NCBI RefSeq assembly: GCF_020906275.1
Contig: NZ_CP086727.1
Location: 806,001-870,000, forward strand
DNA: 64,000 nt
Reading direction: 5' to 3'
Source: Parasphingorhabdus litoris DSM 22379
GTDB taxonomy: Bacteria > Pseudomonadota > Alphaproteobacteria > Sphingomonadales > Sphingomonadaceae
This document shows, in pieces, positions 18,757 to 26,752 of the stretch (the stretch's first letter is position 1; the number at the start of each line of letters is the position of its first letter). The notes under the pieces are model-generated. The model searched no databases, had not been told where the DNA came from, and worked only from the letters and a program-made list of their open reading frames with translations. Position numbers and translations under genes: made by a program.

Positions 18757-18806
18757 TGTAAAATTACACATTTACAATTGTAGTCGATGTAACTACAGCT
18801 GTAGTC
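18757..18806. promoter_or_regulatory. array of BlaI/MecI-type operators
   Basis: Three palindromes sit 55-105 bp before the BlaI ATG: TGTAAAATTACA (18757-18768), TACAATTGTA (18773-18782) and ACTACAGCTGTAGT (18792-18805, perfect). The TACA-x2-TGTA core is that of BlaI/MecI operators. The centres of the last two are 21 bp apart, two helical turns, as expected for repressor dimers on one DNA face. They precede blaI-blaR1, so autoregulation is the natural reading. Confidence 0.8.
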
Positions 18807-18860
18807 AGTAGCGAGTCTTAGTCGTTCAATTTTGGCAATTTCATTTGGGAGAAATTGGAT

Positions 18861-19229
18861 ATGGTAGAACGTATCAGTGATGCCGAACATGAGATTATGG
18901 AGGTGCTTTGGCACAGAGCGCCGCTAACCGCTACCGAAGTGGCTGACCGTGTTGCCGATGCAAGAGGTTGGTCGCTACAAACTGTCAAAACGCTGTTATC
19001 ACGCCTTGCTACAAAAGCCGTTATCGGCACGGAGCGTGATGGTCGGCGTTTTCTTTATTCACCACTGGTTGAGCGGGATACTTATCTGGCTGGTGTTTCA
19101 CGGAAATTTGTTGACCGTCTTTTCGGAGGGAAAGTCACACCGTTGGTTGCCCATCTGGCCGAAGCCGATGAGCTGAGCGATGACGATATAAGGGAAATCG
19201 AAGAGCTTTTGAGGGAGTTGAAGGGATGA
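18861..19229 (+). CDS. BlaI/MecI/CopY family transcriptional repressor
   Basis: A 122-residue winged-helix repressor. The N-terminal half has ISDAEHEIMEVLW, then TATEVADRV and WSLQTVKTLLSRLATK, the recognition helix of the family, followed by the wing FLYSPLVERDTY. The C-terminal half is the acidic helical dimerisation part. The ATG at 18861 follows GGGAG; an in-frame TTG at 18855 is less likely. The stop overlaps the ATG of the M56 peptidase gene (ATGA). In the Bla paradigm it is inactivated by proteolysis when BlaR1 is triggered; the classical Asn-Phe cleavage site is not obvious here. Confidence 0.9.
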   Translation: MVERISDAEHEIMEVLWHRAPLTATEVADRVADARGWSLQTVKTLLSRLATKAVIGTERDGRRFLYSPLVERDTYLAGVSRKFVDRLFGGKVTPLVAHLAEADELSDDDIREIEELLRELKG

Positions 19230-21388
19230 CCAACTGGATGATGGACACGATGGTGTCGATGACGTTGCTCATGGCACTGGTGCTAATAATTCGGAAGCCG
19301 GTGGCTCACTTTTTTGGCGCACATATTGCTTATCTTTTATGGGCTTTGCCTTTGGCGCGGCTATTCATGCCTACACTCACATTGGAAGCGCCGGCCCCGG
19401 TTGTATCCGGCGAATTGGCCGCTGCTACTCCGCTCCTTTCGGAAATCGCGATGGCTGCACCTTCTGAAACTGTGGCCGTAAGTGCTCTCGCTTCTGTTGA
19501 CTGGACGATGATCGCTCTGGTTGTCTGGCTGGGTGGAGCAGGTATGCTCTTCATCAGCAAACTGGCAGCCTATTTTCAGTTTCGCGAGGACATCGTGTCA
19601 GACGGTCGTTTGGTCGGTCGTCATGGACGTATCCAGATCCTTGAAACGGCTGCCGTTGGTGGGCCGCTGGCTTTCGGTCTGTTCAAAAAATATATTGCTG
19701 TTCCAACAAATTTCTTCCGCGACTATGCGCCGCGCGAACGGGAATTGGCGCTGGAACATGAAATTGCCCATCATGAATCGGGTGACCTTGCCGCCAATTT
19801 CGTCGGTCTGCTTATCTTGTCACTGCACTGGTTCAATCCGGTGGCGTGGTTAGCGTGGATCGCCTTCCGGCAGGACCAGGAAACAGCCTGTGACGCCCGC
19901 ATTTTGAATAACAACGGCCGTGATTTGCGAGCCGTTTATGGCCGGACCATTGCGAAATCAGTGTCCGGGCACAAGCTTGGCCTTGCCAGTCCGTTAAATC
20001 AGAAGAATAAGATAAAGGACCGCCTGAAGATGCTCGGTCAGTCTGAAAAATCGCCCTTCCGCAAGCGTATGGGCGCCTTGATGGTTGGTGCGAGTACGGT
20101 GGTGGCATTGCCGCTGACCGCGACGGTTACCTATGCTGTGGAAGCAGAGGCGCACCCGCATGAAGATAGTCTGGTTGTGGATGAAGCAGTCATCGACAGT
20201 GACAATATTGCTGTCGATGTGAGTCCTAAGAGACAGGGCATAAAAATCAGTCGGAAAGCCACCAGCGTTGATGTCGGCCCTGACGGCGCCATGGTTACCG
20301 AAAAAACCGCGGACGGGTATAAATATATCGTCCAGAATGAGGACGGTAACTTCCAGTTTCGTTCAAAGCGTAAGTTGACGGATGAGGAAATTGCCAAAAA
20401 GCTGAAGAAATTCAGTGTTTCTCAGAGCAATTTAGACACATCCTGGACGCCAGTGGCTCCGGTTCCGCCTGTGCCCCCTGTACCGCCGGTTGCTCCATCG
20501 GATCTGGAATGGGTGGCCAAGGGTAAAGCCGAAAAAGCCGTGCAAATAACGATGCTCAATGGTGAAAAGGATTGGGCCAAAGTTCGTGCCAGAGGAAACG
20601 GACATGTCCACAAGATCAAATATAATGGCCGTACTGTTGTCCTTCGAACCAACAAAAAACTGAGCAAAGCAGAAATCAAGGAAATGGTCCAAGAGGCAGA
20701 GGAATCCCGCCTTGAAGCCGAAGAAGCTGCGCGCGAGGCGAGACTTGATCGTGAGGAAGCACAGCGCGAACTTGCGGAAGCTGCTCGGGAACTCAGAGAA
20801 GCAGAGCGGGAGTGGAAACGCGAGTGGGAGCAAGAACGCAAAGAAGCATCGCGTATGGATCGCGAAGCCAAGCGGGAAATAGAGCGTTCTTTGCGGGAAG
20901 CCCAGCGTGAAGTTCGTCGTGCCCAACGCGAGGTCGCGAGAGAATTAAGGCAAGTTGAAAGAGAAGCCCGTGAAGCCCAGCGCGAAGCCGAGCAGGAGGC
21001 CCGTGAAGCGAAAAGCGTGGCGGCCCGAATTTGGGATGTTACGCAAATCGCCTTCAAGCCGAATTTCCGTGCTGCAGCAAGCAGTTCAAGTCGTTCAAGC
21101 AGCTCAAGTAGCTCGAGTAGTTCCAAAAGCGTGAAACTTGATTGTAAGGCTATGAACAGGGAAATCGCCTTTGCCGGACAAGGCACTATGAATGACCGGG
21201 CATGGGCAAGCGTCATTGGCTGCACTGACAAGGAACAGAAAATAAAATTACAAGTCACCTTGAAAAAGCTGGAAAAAAAGCGCGCCAAGGCGGCGGAATG
21301 CAACAGCAAAGACGCCAAGCATCTGTTGAAAATCGAGAATTTTGATCAAGAAATCAAAAATCTGAAGGCCCAGCTTTCGATGACCTGA
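19226..21388 (+). CDS. M56 family metallopeptidase, BlaR1-like, with non-penicillin-binding sensor
   Basis: A 720-residue inner-membrane protein. Four hydrophobic segments lie near residues 8-22, 32-48, 93-112 and 284-304, with a possible membrane-associated stretch at 190-213. The zinc-peptidase site HEIAH is at 178-182 with the third ligand probably Glu219 in QETACDAR, as in BlaR1. The region after residue 305 should be periplasmic and differs from BlaR1: no SxxK or KTG penicillin-binding motifs. Instead there are two related modules (about 345-396 and 438-488), a Pro-Val run (410-423), a charged coiled coil (about 480-600), a serine run (619-633) and a C-terminal domain with Cys640, Cys666 and Cys692. 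It is coupled to the BlaI gene, so it most likely controls that repressor, but the signal is unknown. Confidence 0.88.
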   Translation: MTNWMMDTMVSMTLLMALVLIIRKPVAHFFGAHIAYLLWALPLARLFMPTLTLEAPAPVVSGELAAATPLLSEIAMAAPSETVAVSALASVDWTMIALVVWLGGAGMLFISKLAAYFQFREDIVSDGRLVGRHGRIQILETAAVGGPLAFGLFKKYIAVPTNFFRDYAPRERELALEHEIAHHESGDLAANFVGLLILSLHWFNPVAWLAWIAFRQDQETACDARILNNNGRDLRAVYGRTIAKSVSGHKLGLASPLNQKNKIKDRLKMLGQSEKSPFRKRMGALMVGASTVVALPLTATVTYAVEAEAHPHEDSLVVDEAVIDSDNIAVDVSPKRQGIKISRKATSVDVGPDGAMVTEKTADGYKYIVQNEDGNFQFRSKRKLTDEEIAKKLKKFSVSQSNLDTSWTPVAPVPPVPPVPPVAPSDLEWVAKGKAEKAVQITMLNGEKDWAKVRARGNGHVHKIKYNGRTVVLRTNKKLSKAEIKEMVQEAEESRLEAEEAAREARLDREEAQRELAEAARELREAEREWKREWEQERKEASRMDREAKREIERSLREAQREVRRAQREVARELRQVEREAREAQREAEQEAREAKSVAARIWDVTQIAFKPNFRAAASSSSRSSSSSSSSSSKSVKLDCKAMNREIAFAGQGTMNDRAWASVIGCTDKEQKIKLQVTLKKLEKKRAKAAECNSKDAKHLLKIENFDQEIKNLKAQLSMT
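20453..20495 (+). repeat. short Pro-Val coding repeat in the BlaR1-like gene
   Basis: Residues 409-424 read as repeated Pro-Val-Pro units (PVPPVPPVPP), encoded by near-copies of a 9-base unit. It is probably an extended periplasmic linker between the two related modules. Confidence 0.7.
21080..21124 (+). repeat. serine-codon microsatellite-like run
   Basis: Residues 619-633 are serine except for one arginine (residue 623). The DNA is an imperfect array of AGC/AGT/TCA/TCG codons with repeating AGCTCAAGT-like units, which could vary in length by slippage in multiples of three. It separates the coiled coil from the C-terminal cysteine-containing domain. Confidence 0.75.
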
Positions 21389-21422
21389 CACAGGTCAAGC
21401 CCTTCTCAAAACCAATCGTCAC

Positions 21423-21462
21423 AAGATCGGGAGCGGCTGTACAGACAGTCGCTCCCGATTTT
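21423..21462 (+). terminator. intrinsic terminator after the BlaI/BlaR1-like operon
   Basis: ATCGGGAGC (21426-21434) pairs with GCTCCCGAT (21451-21459); the stem extends inward through GGCTGT/ACAGTC with one wobble to a four-base loop ACAG, and TTTTGT follows. This separates the regulatory pair from the MBL gene downstream. Confidence 0.88.
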
Positions 21463-21512
21463 GTGGTGATATTCAAGTTTGTTTTATGGCCTGAATATGC
21501 CACATCTTGAGC

Positions 21513-22391
21513 ATGAGCGCAGATTTTGATCCGAGCAACTTTCCAACTGGCCTGGCTGAACAGCTGGAACCGCTTGTCGTGCGGGTGCTTGCCGGCAATC
21601 CTAGCCCCTATACCTATACCGGCACGCAGACCTATCTTGTGGGCAATAAGACAGACCGGGCCGTGATTGATCCTGGTCCAGCGATTGATGATCATATCGA
21701 CGCGATCATGGCTGCGGTTGGTGATGTAAAGATCAGCGCGATCATGTGTACCCACACCCACCGTGATCATAGCCCGGCCGCCGCGCCTTTGTCAGATCGC
21801 ACTGGTGCACCCATTATCGGTTGTGCACCATTGGTACTCGATGACGATGGTCCGCGCGCGGACGAAAGTTTTGACAAAAGCTATTCGCCCGACCGAGTGC
21901 TGGAGGATGGCGAAACCCTCTCTGGCGATGGCTGGACCATTGAAGCGGTCGCGACACCGGGACATACGTCCAATCATCTTTGCCTTTCGGTTCAGGAATC
22001 TGGCGCGCTGTTCACCGGTGATCATGTCATGGCCTGGTCGACCAGCGTGATCGTGCCGCCGGATGGTGATATGGCGGACTATATGGCCAGCCTGCAAAAG
22101 CTCTATGAACGCGATGACAAGGTCTATTATCCGGCCCATGGCAAAAAGGTAGATAAACCCCGGCAATTGGTACGCGGCATGATGGGGCACCGCAAACAGC
22201 GCGAGCGTCAGATACTAAAAATACTCGAAAGCGGTCCATCGGTCATTCCCGATATGGTGACGCAAATGTACAAGGGGCTTGATCCCCGCCTGAAAGGTGC
22301 GGCCGGTCAATCCGTGCGTGCGCATCTGATCGACCTGCAGAACCGCGAAATTGTAGCCGTCGATGGCGAACTCTGGAAAATGTTGGCATGA
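21513..22391 (+). CDS. MBL-fold metallo-hydrolase, LACTB2-like
   Basis: A 292-residue cytosolic metallo-beta-lactamase-fold protein. THTHRDH near residue 80 is the dinuclear metal motif; later TPGHTSNHLCL, FTGDHVM and YPAHGKKV supply the remaining ligands. The C-terminal 60 residues form a winged-helix-like tail seen in LACTB2 and related nucleases/hydrolases. The ATG at 21513 has no strong ribosome site; an in-frame TTG at 21507 is the only alternative nearby. Its ATG-coupled neighbours are DUF4230 and a kelch protein. It lies behind the terminator of the BlaI/BlaR1-like operon, so it is not clearly part of it. True beta-lactamase activity is unlikely. Confidence 0.85.
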   Translation: MSADFDPSNFPTGLAEQLEPLVVRVLAGNPSPYTYTGTQTYLVGNKTDRAVIDPGPAIDDHIDAIMAAVGDVKISAIMCTHTHRDHSPAAAPLSDRTGAPIIGCAPLVLDDDGPRADESFDKSYSPDRVLEDGETLSGDGWTIEAVATPGHTSNHLCLSVQESGALFTGDHVMAWSTSVIVPPDGDMADYMASLQKLYERDDKVYYPAHGKKVDKPRQLVRGMMGHRKQRERQILKILESGPSVIPDMVTQMYKGLDPRLKGAAGQSVRAHLIDLQNREIVAVDGELWKMLA

Positions 22392-23089
22392 AACGACGCT
22401 TCGCCATTCCCTTGGCGATCATGGCAGGCGTGTTGGTCATCCTCGGCGCCCTGTCCTGGCTGTTGCTTTCCAAGTTTGAGAGTGGCTTCACACCCGATCC
22501 TGTTTCGATTGCCAGCGCCAGTCTCGACGGATTGCGCGAACAGAACCGGCTGACAGTCTTTTCCGCCAGCTACAACGCAACGGTAACGACCTCGGTAAGC
22601 CGCATGGGGCTTTCAGCCCGCAAGACACTGATCATGCCGGGATCGGTGCGCTATGAGGTTGATCTCGCCAAGCTGGATGCTGGCAAGGTTCGCTGGGATG
22701 AGGCTAGCAAGACATTGTCCGTGGAAATACCGCCAATCGAAATTGCCCGGCCAGAGGTGCAGATAGATCGGATACAAAGCTATGATGATGGCGGGATATT
22801 AATGGCGCTGACCGATGCCGAAAAGACGCTGGATCAGGCCAATCGAAAAAAGGGTGTAGCTGAACTCGCCAAACAGGCGCAAAACCCTTTGCAGATGCGA
22901 TTGGCACGGGATGCCGCTCGGCGAGCGGTGGAGAGCAGCTTTGTCCTACCGCTGCGTGCGGCCGGACTGGATGCCAAAGTGGATGCGTTTTTTGCGTTTG
23001 AGCGCGGAGCGGCTAATCAAGATCGCTGGGACGTCTCGCGGTCGATCAAGGACGTGTTGGCGGACAAGGAAAAGCAAGGAGCGGAGTGA
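22388..23089 (+). CDS. DUF4230 domain-containing membrane-anchored protein
   Basis: A 233-residue protein with an N-terminal signal anchor (about residues 6-27, LAIMAGVLVILGALSWLLL) and a periplasmic part that fits DUF4230: a strand-rich segment starting NRLTVFSASYNATVT, then MPGSVRYEVDLAKLD and LSVEIPPIEIARPEV. It overlaps the MBL stop by four bases (ATGA) and is followed by the kelch lipoprotein in TGATG overlap. Function of the family is unknown. Confidence 0.78.
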   Translation: MKRRFAIPLAIMAGVLVILGALSWLLLSKFESGFTPDPVSIASASLDGLREQNRLTVFSASYNATVTTSVSRMGLSARKTLIMPGSVRYEVDLAKLDAGKVRWDEASKTLSVEIPPIEIARPEVQIDRIQSYDDGGILMALTDAEKTLDQANRKKGVAELAKQAQNPLQMRLARDAARRAVESSFVLPLRAAGLDAKVDAFFAFERGAANQDRWDVSRSIKDVLADKEKQGAE

Positions 23090-24177
23090 TGAGATTTTGG
23101 AGCAAGGCTGCAGCAATTGGCATGGCAATGTTTGTCAGCGCCTGTGGACAAGAGCCTACGGAACAGCCTGCATCTGCACCCGTTTCGTCGACGGCTGAAT
23201 TTGCGCTGCCTATCCCGATCAGCAACAATGCCGTAGTGGCAGCCGAGGGGCCGGATGGCCCGACGCTATACAGTTTCAATGGCCTGAAATCTGGAAAGAG
23301 CTGGAAAGATACCAGTAATGCCGCTTTCGCCTGTATCATCAGCATCAAGGATTGCGAAGAAATTGCGTCAGTGCCGGTGGAAGAAGGACGTCTTGCTAGT
23401 TCTGCCGTAACGGTGGCGGGTAAGATCTATCTCTTCGGTGGCTATACTGTGGCCGAAAATGGCGACGAAGTCTCTACCCCCGAAGTCTTTGTTTTTGAAC
23501 CCAAATCCAATGCTTACACGCGCCTTGCCGATATGCCGACGCCGGTCGATGATATGGTCGCACTACCTTATCGCGGGCGCTATATTTATCTGGTGTCTGG
23601 CTGGCATGATGAGGGCAATGTTAGTCTCGTCCAGCTTTATGACACGCAATTTGATACGTGGAGCATGGCAACGGAATTTCCCGGCAAGCCAGTATTCGGC
23701 CATGCGGGCGGAATAGCCAATCACAGCATGATCATCACCGATGGGGTGGCCGTTGCCGGACTGGTCGATGGCAAACGCAAATTTGCCGCCGCCCCCTTTG
23801 CCTGGCGCGGCGATATCGATCCGGGTGACCCGAAGCGGATTACCTGGCGCGCGATTGATGCCCATCCGGGCGGTCCCCAATATCGCATGGCGGCTATGGG
23901 CGATAATGATCGCGGTTTGATCCTGTTTGCCGGAGGTGGCGACAACCCTTATAATTATGACGGCATCGGTTATGATGGAGAGCCCGCCAAACCGACGGAC
24001 CGGATCTTTGGCTATGATCTGAAAGCGGATCAGTGGATAGAACTGGGCAAATTGGCCGAACCCGGCATGGATCATCGCGCTCTCGTAAAGTCGGGCGATG
24101 ATTACTATATCATGGGGGGAATGGATGCGGATCAGGCCGTGACAGCACGGATCATGAAATTCCGCATCGATGATTGA
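23089..24177 (+). CDS. kelch-repeat lipoprotein
   Basis: A 362-residue protein with a lipoprotein signal (lipobox FVSAC, cysteine at about residue 19). The body is a beta-propeller of kelch type: repeated strands such as AGKIYLFGGYTV, RYIYLVSGW, RGLILFAGGGDN and DYYIMGGMD, each with the Gly-Gly of kelch blades, at roughly 50-residue intervals. Relatives include sialate-epimerase-like periplasmic propellers, but no catalytic arginine/glutamate pattern can be assigned. The ATG at 23089 overlaps the DUF4230 stop. Ligand unknown. Confidence 0.75.
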   Translation: MRFWSKAAAIGMAMFVSACGQEPTEQPASAPVSSTAEFALPIPISNNAVVAAEGPDGPTLYSFNGLKSGKSWKDTSNAAFACIISIKDCEEIASVPVEEGRLASSAVTVAGKIYLFGGYTVAENGDEVSTPEVFVFEPKSNAYTRLADMPTPVDDMVALPYRGRYIYLVSGWHDEGNVSLVQLYDTQFDTWSMATEFPGKPVFGHAGGIANHSMIITDGVAVAGLVDGKRKFAAAPFAWRGDIDPGDPKRITWRAIDAHPGGPQYRMAAMGDNDRGLILFAGGGDNPYNYDGIGYDGEPAKPTDRIFGYDLKADQWIELGKLAEPGMDHRALVKSGDDYYIMGGMDADQAVTARIMKFRIDD

Positions 24178-24231
24178 TCTTCGCCGCTACCTCGTGGCAT
24201 AGCGGCGGTAAGTTACTTAAAGGAAAAGACA

Positions 24232-25245
24232 ATGGACGCACGTGGCGGAATTGGTGGCAGCTTGGCTGGGGTAGATGTGATCGAAGAAATCCACCGTCTG
24301 CGCAAAGAGCGCAACGCGATCATCCTGGCGCATTATTACCAGAAACCGGAAATTCAGGACATTGCCGATTTTGTCGGTGACAGTCTGGAGCTTTCCCGCA
24401 AGGCAGCGGAAACCGATGCCGATGTGATTGCCTTTTGCGGCGTGAAGTTCATGGCGGAAACGGCGAAAATCCTCTCGCCAGAGAAGATTGTCGTGCTGCC
24501 GGACATGGACGCGGGATGCAGCCTCGAAGACAGCTGCCCGCCGGATAAGTTCAAGGCATTTCGCGATGAACATCCCGACCATATCGCGCTCACCTATATT
24601 AACTGCTCGGCCGAAGTGAAGGCGCTCAGCGACATTATCGTGACCAGCTCGTCCGCCGAACATATTCTCTCGCAAATTCCAAAGGATCAGAAGATCATCT
24701 TTGGTCCGGACAAGCATCTGGGCGGCTATATCGCCAAGAAAACCGGTCGCGACATGTTGCTGTGGCCCGGCGTCTGCATTGTCCATGAGGCGTTTAGCGA
24801 GACGGAGCTTCTCAAGCTGCAGACTCAGCATCCCGATGCGCCGGTGGCGGCCCATCCCGAATGCCCGGCCTATATATTGGATCACGCAGACATGGTTGGC
24901 TCAACAAGTGCGATCCTGAAGTTCGCCAAGGAAACGGACAGCGACACGGTGATCGTCGCTACTGAGCCGCATATCATCCATCAGATGGAAAAAGCGGTGC
25001 CGGAAAAGAATTTCATCGGCGCGCCCGGTGCGGACGGCAACTGCAACTGCAATATCTGCCCCTATATGGCGCTCAATACGATGGAGAAGCTCTATGTAGC
25101 GCTCCGCGATCTGGAACCGCGCATCGAAATGGACGAGGAGCTGCGCCTGCAGGCCCGCAAGTCGATCGACAAGATGATGGAAATGGCCAGCGCAACCGTA
25201 GGGCAGGGCGATCTGGGACCGGCTGATCTGGCGCATGAGGGGTGA
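24232..25245 (+). CDS. nadA: quinolinate synthase
   Basis: The [4Fe-4S] enzyme condenses iminoaspartate with dihydroxyacetone phosphate to quinolinate in NAD synthesis. Of 337 residues, it shows LAHYYQKPEIQDIADFVGDS, then the three expected cluster cysteines: Cys69 (FCGVKFMAE), Cys182 (PGVCIVHE) and one of Cys271/273/276 in GNCNCNICPYM, probably Cys276. AAGGAAAAG precedes the ATG. A GST gene starts six bases after the stop and nadC follows; nadB is not in the window. Confidence 0.96.
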   Translation: MDARGGIGGSLAGVDVIEEIHRLRKERNAIILAHYYQKPEIQDIADFVGDSLELSRKAAETDADVIAFCGVKFMAETAKILSPEKIVVLPDMDAGCSLEDSCPPDKFKAFRDEHPDHIALTYINCSAEVKALSDIIVTSSSAEHILSQIPKDQKIIFGPDKHLGGYIAKKTGRDMLLWPGVCIVHEAFSETELLKLQTQHPDAPVAAHPECPAYILDHADMVGSTSAILKFAKETDSDTVIVATEPHIIHQMEKAVPEKNFIGAPGADGNCNCNICPYMALNTMEKLYVALRDLEPRIEMDEELRLQARKSIDKMMEMASATVGQGDLGPADLAHEG

Positions 25246-25251
25246 TTGGTG

Positions 25252-25872
25252 ATGCTGAAGTTATACTTCGCACCACTTACCCGCTCCATCAGAATCAAAT
25301 GGCTTCTCGAAGAACTGGACATCGCCCATGAAATAGTGCCGGTGGCGTTCAATCGCGATGGCAGCCGCGGCTTTGCGCAAAACACGCCAACGGGAAAATT
25401 TCCCTATATTGAAGACGGCGACGTTGGGTTGTCGGAGTCTGGCGCGATTGTTCAATATATATTGGACCATTATGGTGATGGCAGGTTGCAACCACCAATC
25501 GGATCACCAGCCCGGGCGGCATATCTATACTGGCTTCACTATTCCGAAGGCACAGCTGCCCAACCCATTAATACCATCGTCTGGTTGACGGTCTATCGCG
25601 ATGATGCCGAAAAGCATCAGGCGATTATTGAAGCAATGCGAACGTCTGCCGACCATATTTTTGATGAAGTAGAACAAACTGTTTCTAAACAGCCATTTCT
25701 TGCTGGAGATGAATTGACAGGAGCAGATATTATGATGGGCTTTACGCTTTGGTCTGCAAAGATGCTTGGCGTCTTGTCTGATCAACACCCTAACACCGTT
25801 CAATTTCTAAAAAGGCTTGCTTCAAGACCGGCCTTTGAAAAGGCATTGGTAGAAAGTAGACGATTAAAATGA
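25252..25872 (+). CDS. glutathione S-transferase family protein, inside the nadA-nadC operon
   Basis: A GST of 206 residues. The N-terminal domain has FAPLTRSIRIKWLLEEL (serine at the thiol-activating position), NTPTGKFPYIEDGD with the cis-proline and LSESGAIVQYILDHYG. The C-terminal domain contains AGDELTGADIMMGF, the GST N-cap motif. GAGGGG precedes the ATG at 25252; in-frame GTG and TTG lie just upstream. Its stop overlaps the nadC ATG by four bases, so it is translationally coupled to nadC. The 3' half is visibly richer in A/T than nadA and nadC, which hints at later insertion. Substrate unknown. Confidence 0.87.
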   Translation: MLKLYFAPLTRSIRIKWLLEELDIAHEIVPVAFNRDGSRGFAQNTPTGKFPYIEDGDVGLSESGAIVQYILDHYGDGRLQPPIGSPARAAYLYWLHYSEGTAAQPINTIVWLTVYRDDAEKHQAIIEAMRTSADHIFDEVEQTVSKQPFLAGDELTGADIMMGFTLWSAKMLGVLSDQHPNTVQFLKRLASRPAFEKALVESRRLK

Positions 25873-26717
25873 CCTTCACTCTGGACCGCTTCGATCTCGA
25901 CGCCTTTGTCGCATCTACCCTTGCTGAAGACCTTGGCCCAACAGGCCGCGACGTCACCTCGGAAGCCGTGATCCCCGAAGATGCCATCTTCACCGGGGTA
26001 ATGGACAGTCGCCACGACGCGGTTATCGTGGGCCTGCCAATTGCCGAGGCGTTTTTCCGGTCGCTTGATCCCGATGTCGAGATTGAAATCCTCGCGGAGG
26101 AAGGCCAGGCGGTGGAGGCTGGCACAGATATCATGCGCCTGAAAGGTAAAGGGCGTGCGATGCTGACCGCTGAACGCAGCGCGCTCAATACGGTGCAGCA
26201 TCTCACTGGCATTGCGACCATGACCAATGAATATGTGCGCAAGATTGTCGGCACGGGTTGTACCTTGCTGGATACGCGCAAAACGATCCCCGGCCTGCGC
26301 GTGCTGGAAAAATATGCCACGCGCATGGGCGGAGCGGAGAACCATCGCATGGGCCTGTGGGATGCGGCGATGATCAAGGATAATCATGTCGCGGTTGCGG
26401 GTAATATCAGCGAGGCGGTGAAGCGCGCGGTTGATGCCGGGATCGAGCGGATCATTGTCGAAGTAGACCGCGTTGATCAGATCGAACCGGCGCTGGCGGC
26501 GGGGGCAACGCATTTGCTGCTCGACAATATGGAGCCAGCAACCTTGCGCGGGGCCGTTACGCTTATCGGCGGGCGTGTGGTGACCGAAGCATCGGGCGGC
26601 GTGACGCTGGAAACGATTTTCGACAAAGCCGATACGGGCGTTGATTTCATATCGGTTGGGCGTTTGACTCAATCAGCGCCAGCAGCGGATATCGGACTGG
26701 ACTTTGCACAGGTGTGA
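25869..26717 (+). CDS. nadC: nicotinate-nucleotide pyrophosphorylase (quinolinate phosphoribosyltransferase)
   Basis: The enzyme converts quinolinate and PRPP to nicotinate mononucleotide, directly after NadA. The 282 residues show LAEDLGPTGRDVTSE at the N-terminus, ERSALNTVQHLTGIAT, LLDTRKTIPGLRVLEKYA with arginine/lysine contacts for the dicarboxylate, GGAENHRMGLWDAAMIKDNH and the C-terminal TEASGGV and ISVGRLTQS phosphate loop. Its start overlaps the GST stop. Confidence 0.96.
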   Translation: MTFTLDRFDLDAFVASTLAEDLGPTGRDVTSEAVIPEDAIFTGVMDSRHDAVIVGLPIAEAFFRSLDPDVEIEILAEEGQAVEAGTDIMRLKGKGRAMLTAERSALNTVQHLTGIATMTNEYVRKIVGTGCTLLDTRKTIPGLRVLEKYATRMGGAENHRMGLWDAAMIKDNHVAVAGNISEAVKRAVDAGIERIIVEVDRVDQIEPALAAGATHLLLDNMEPATLRGAVTLIGGRVVTEASGGVTLETIFDKADTGVDFISVGRLTQSAPAADIGLDFAQV

Positions 26718-26752
26718 GTTAGTTTGCCCGGATCATCACGGGAGACACCATC

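Larger units (their letters stand above)
18390..18860. other. 471-bp intergenic region between grxD and the BlaI gene
   Basis: No protein-coding gene is supported. In order it holds the grxD terminator (18455-18491), an imperfect hairpin (18518-18560), a pair of mutually exclusive small hairpins (18564-18593), an AT-rich stretch without recognised motifs (18600-18750) and the array of BlaI-type palindromes (18757-18806). This is one of only two gaps above 300 bp in the window. Confidence 0.75.

Noticed and set aside
21080-21124. Serine-codon repeat considered as a CRISPR or phase-variable tract
   Set aside because: Units are only about nine bases, imperfect and in frame within a gene; there are no spacers and slippage by codons would not switch the frame.
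21513-22391. The MBL gene as the beta-lactamase regulated by the BlaI/BlaR1-like pair
   Set aside because: A strong terminator lies between them, no BlaI palindrome precedes it, and it has no signal peptide; the sequence is LACTB2-like.
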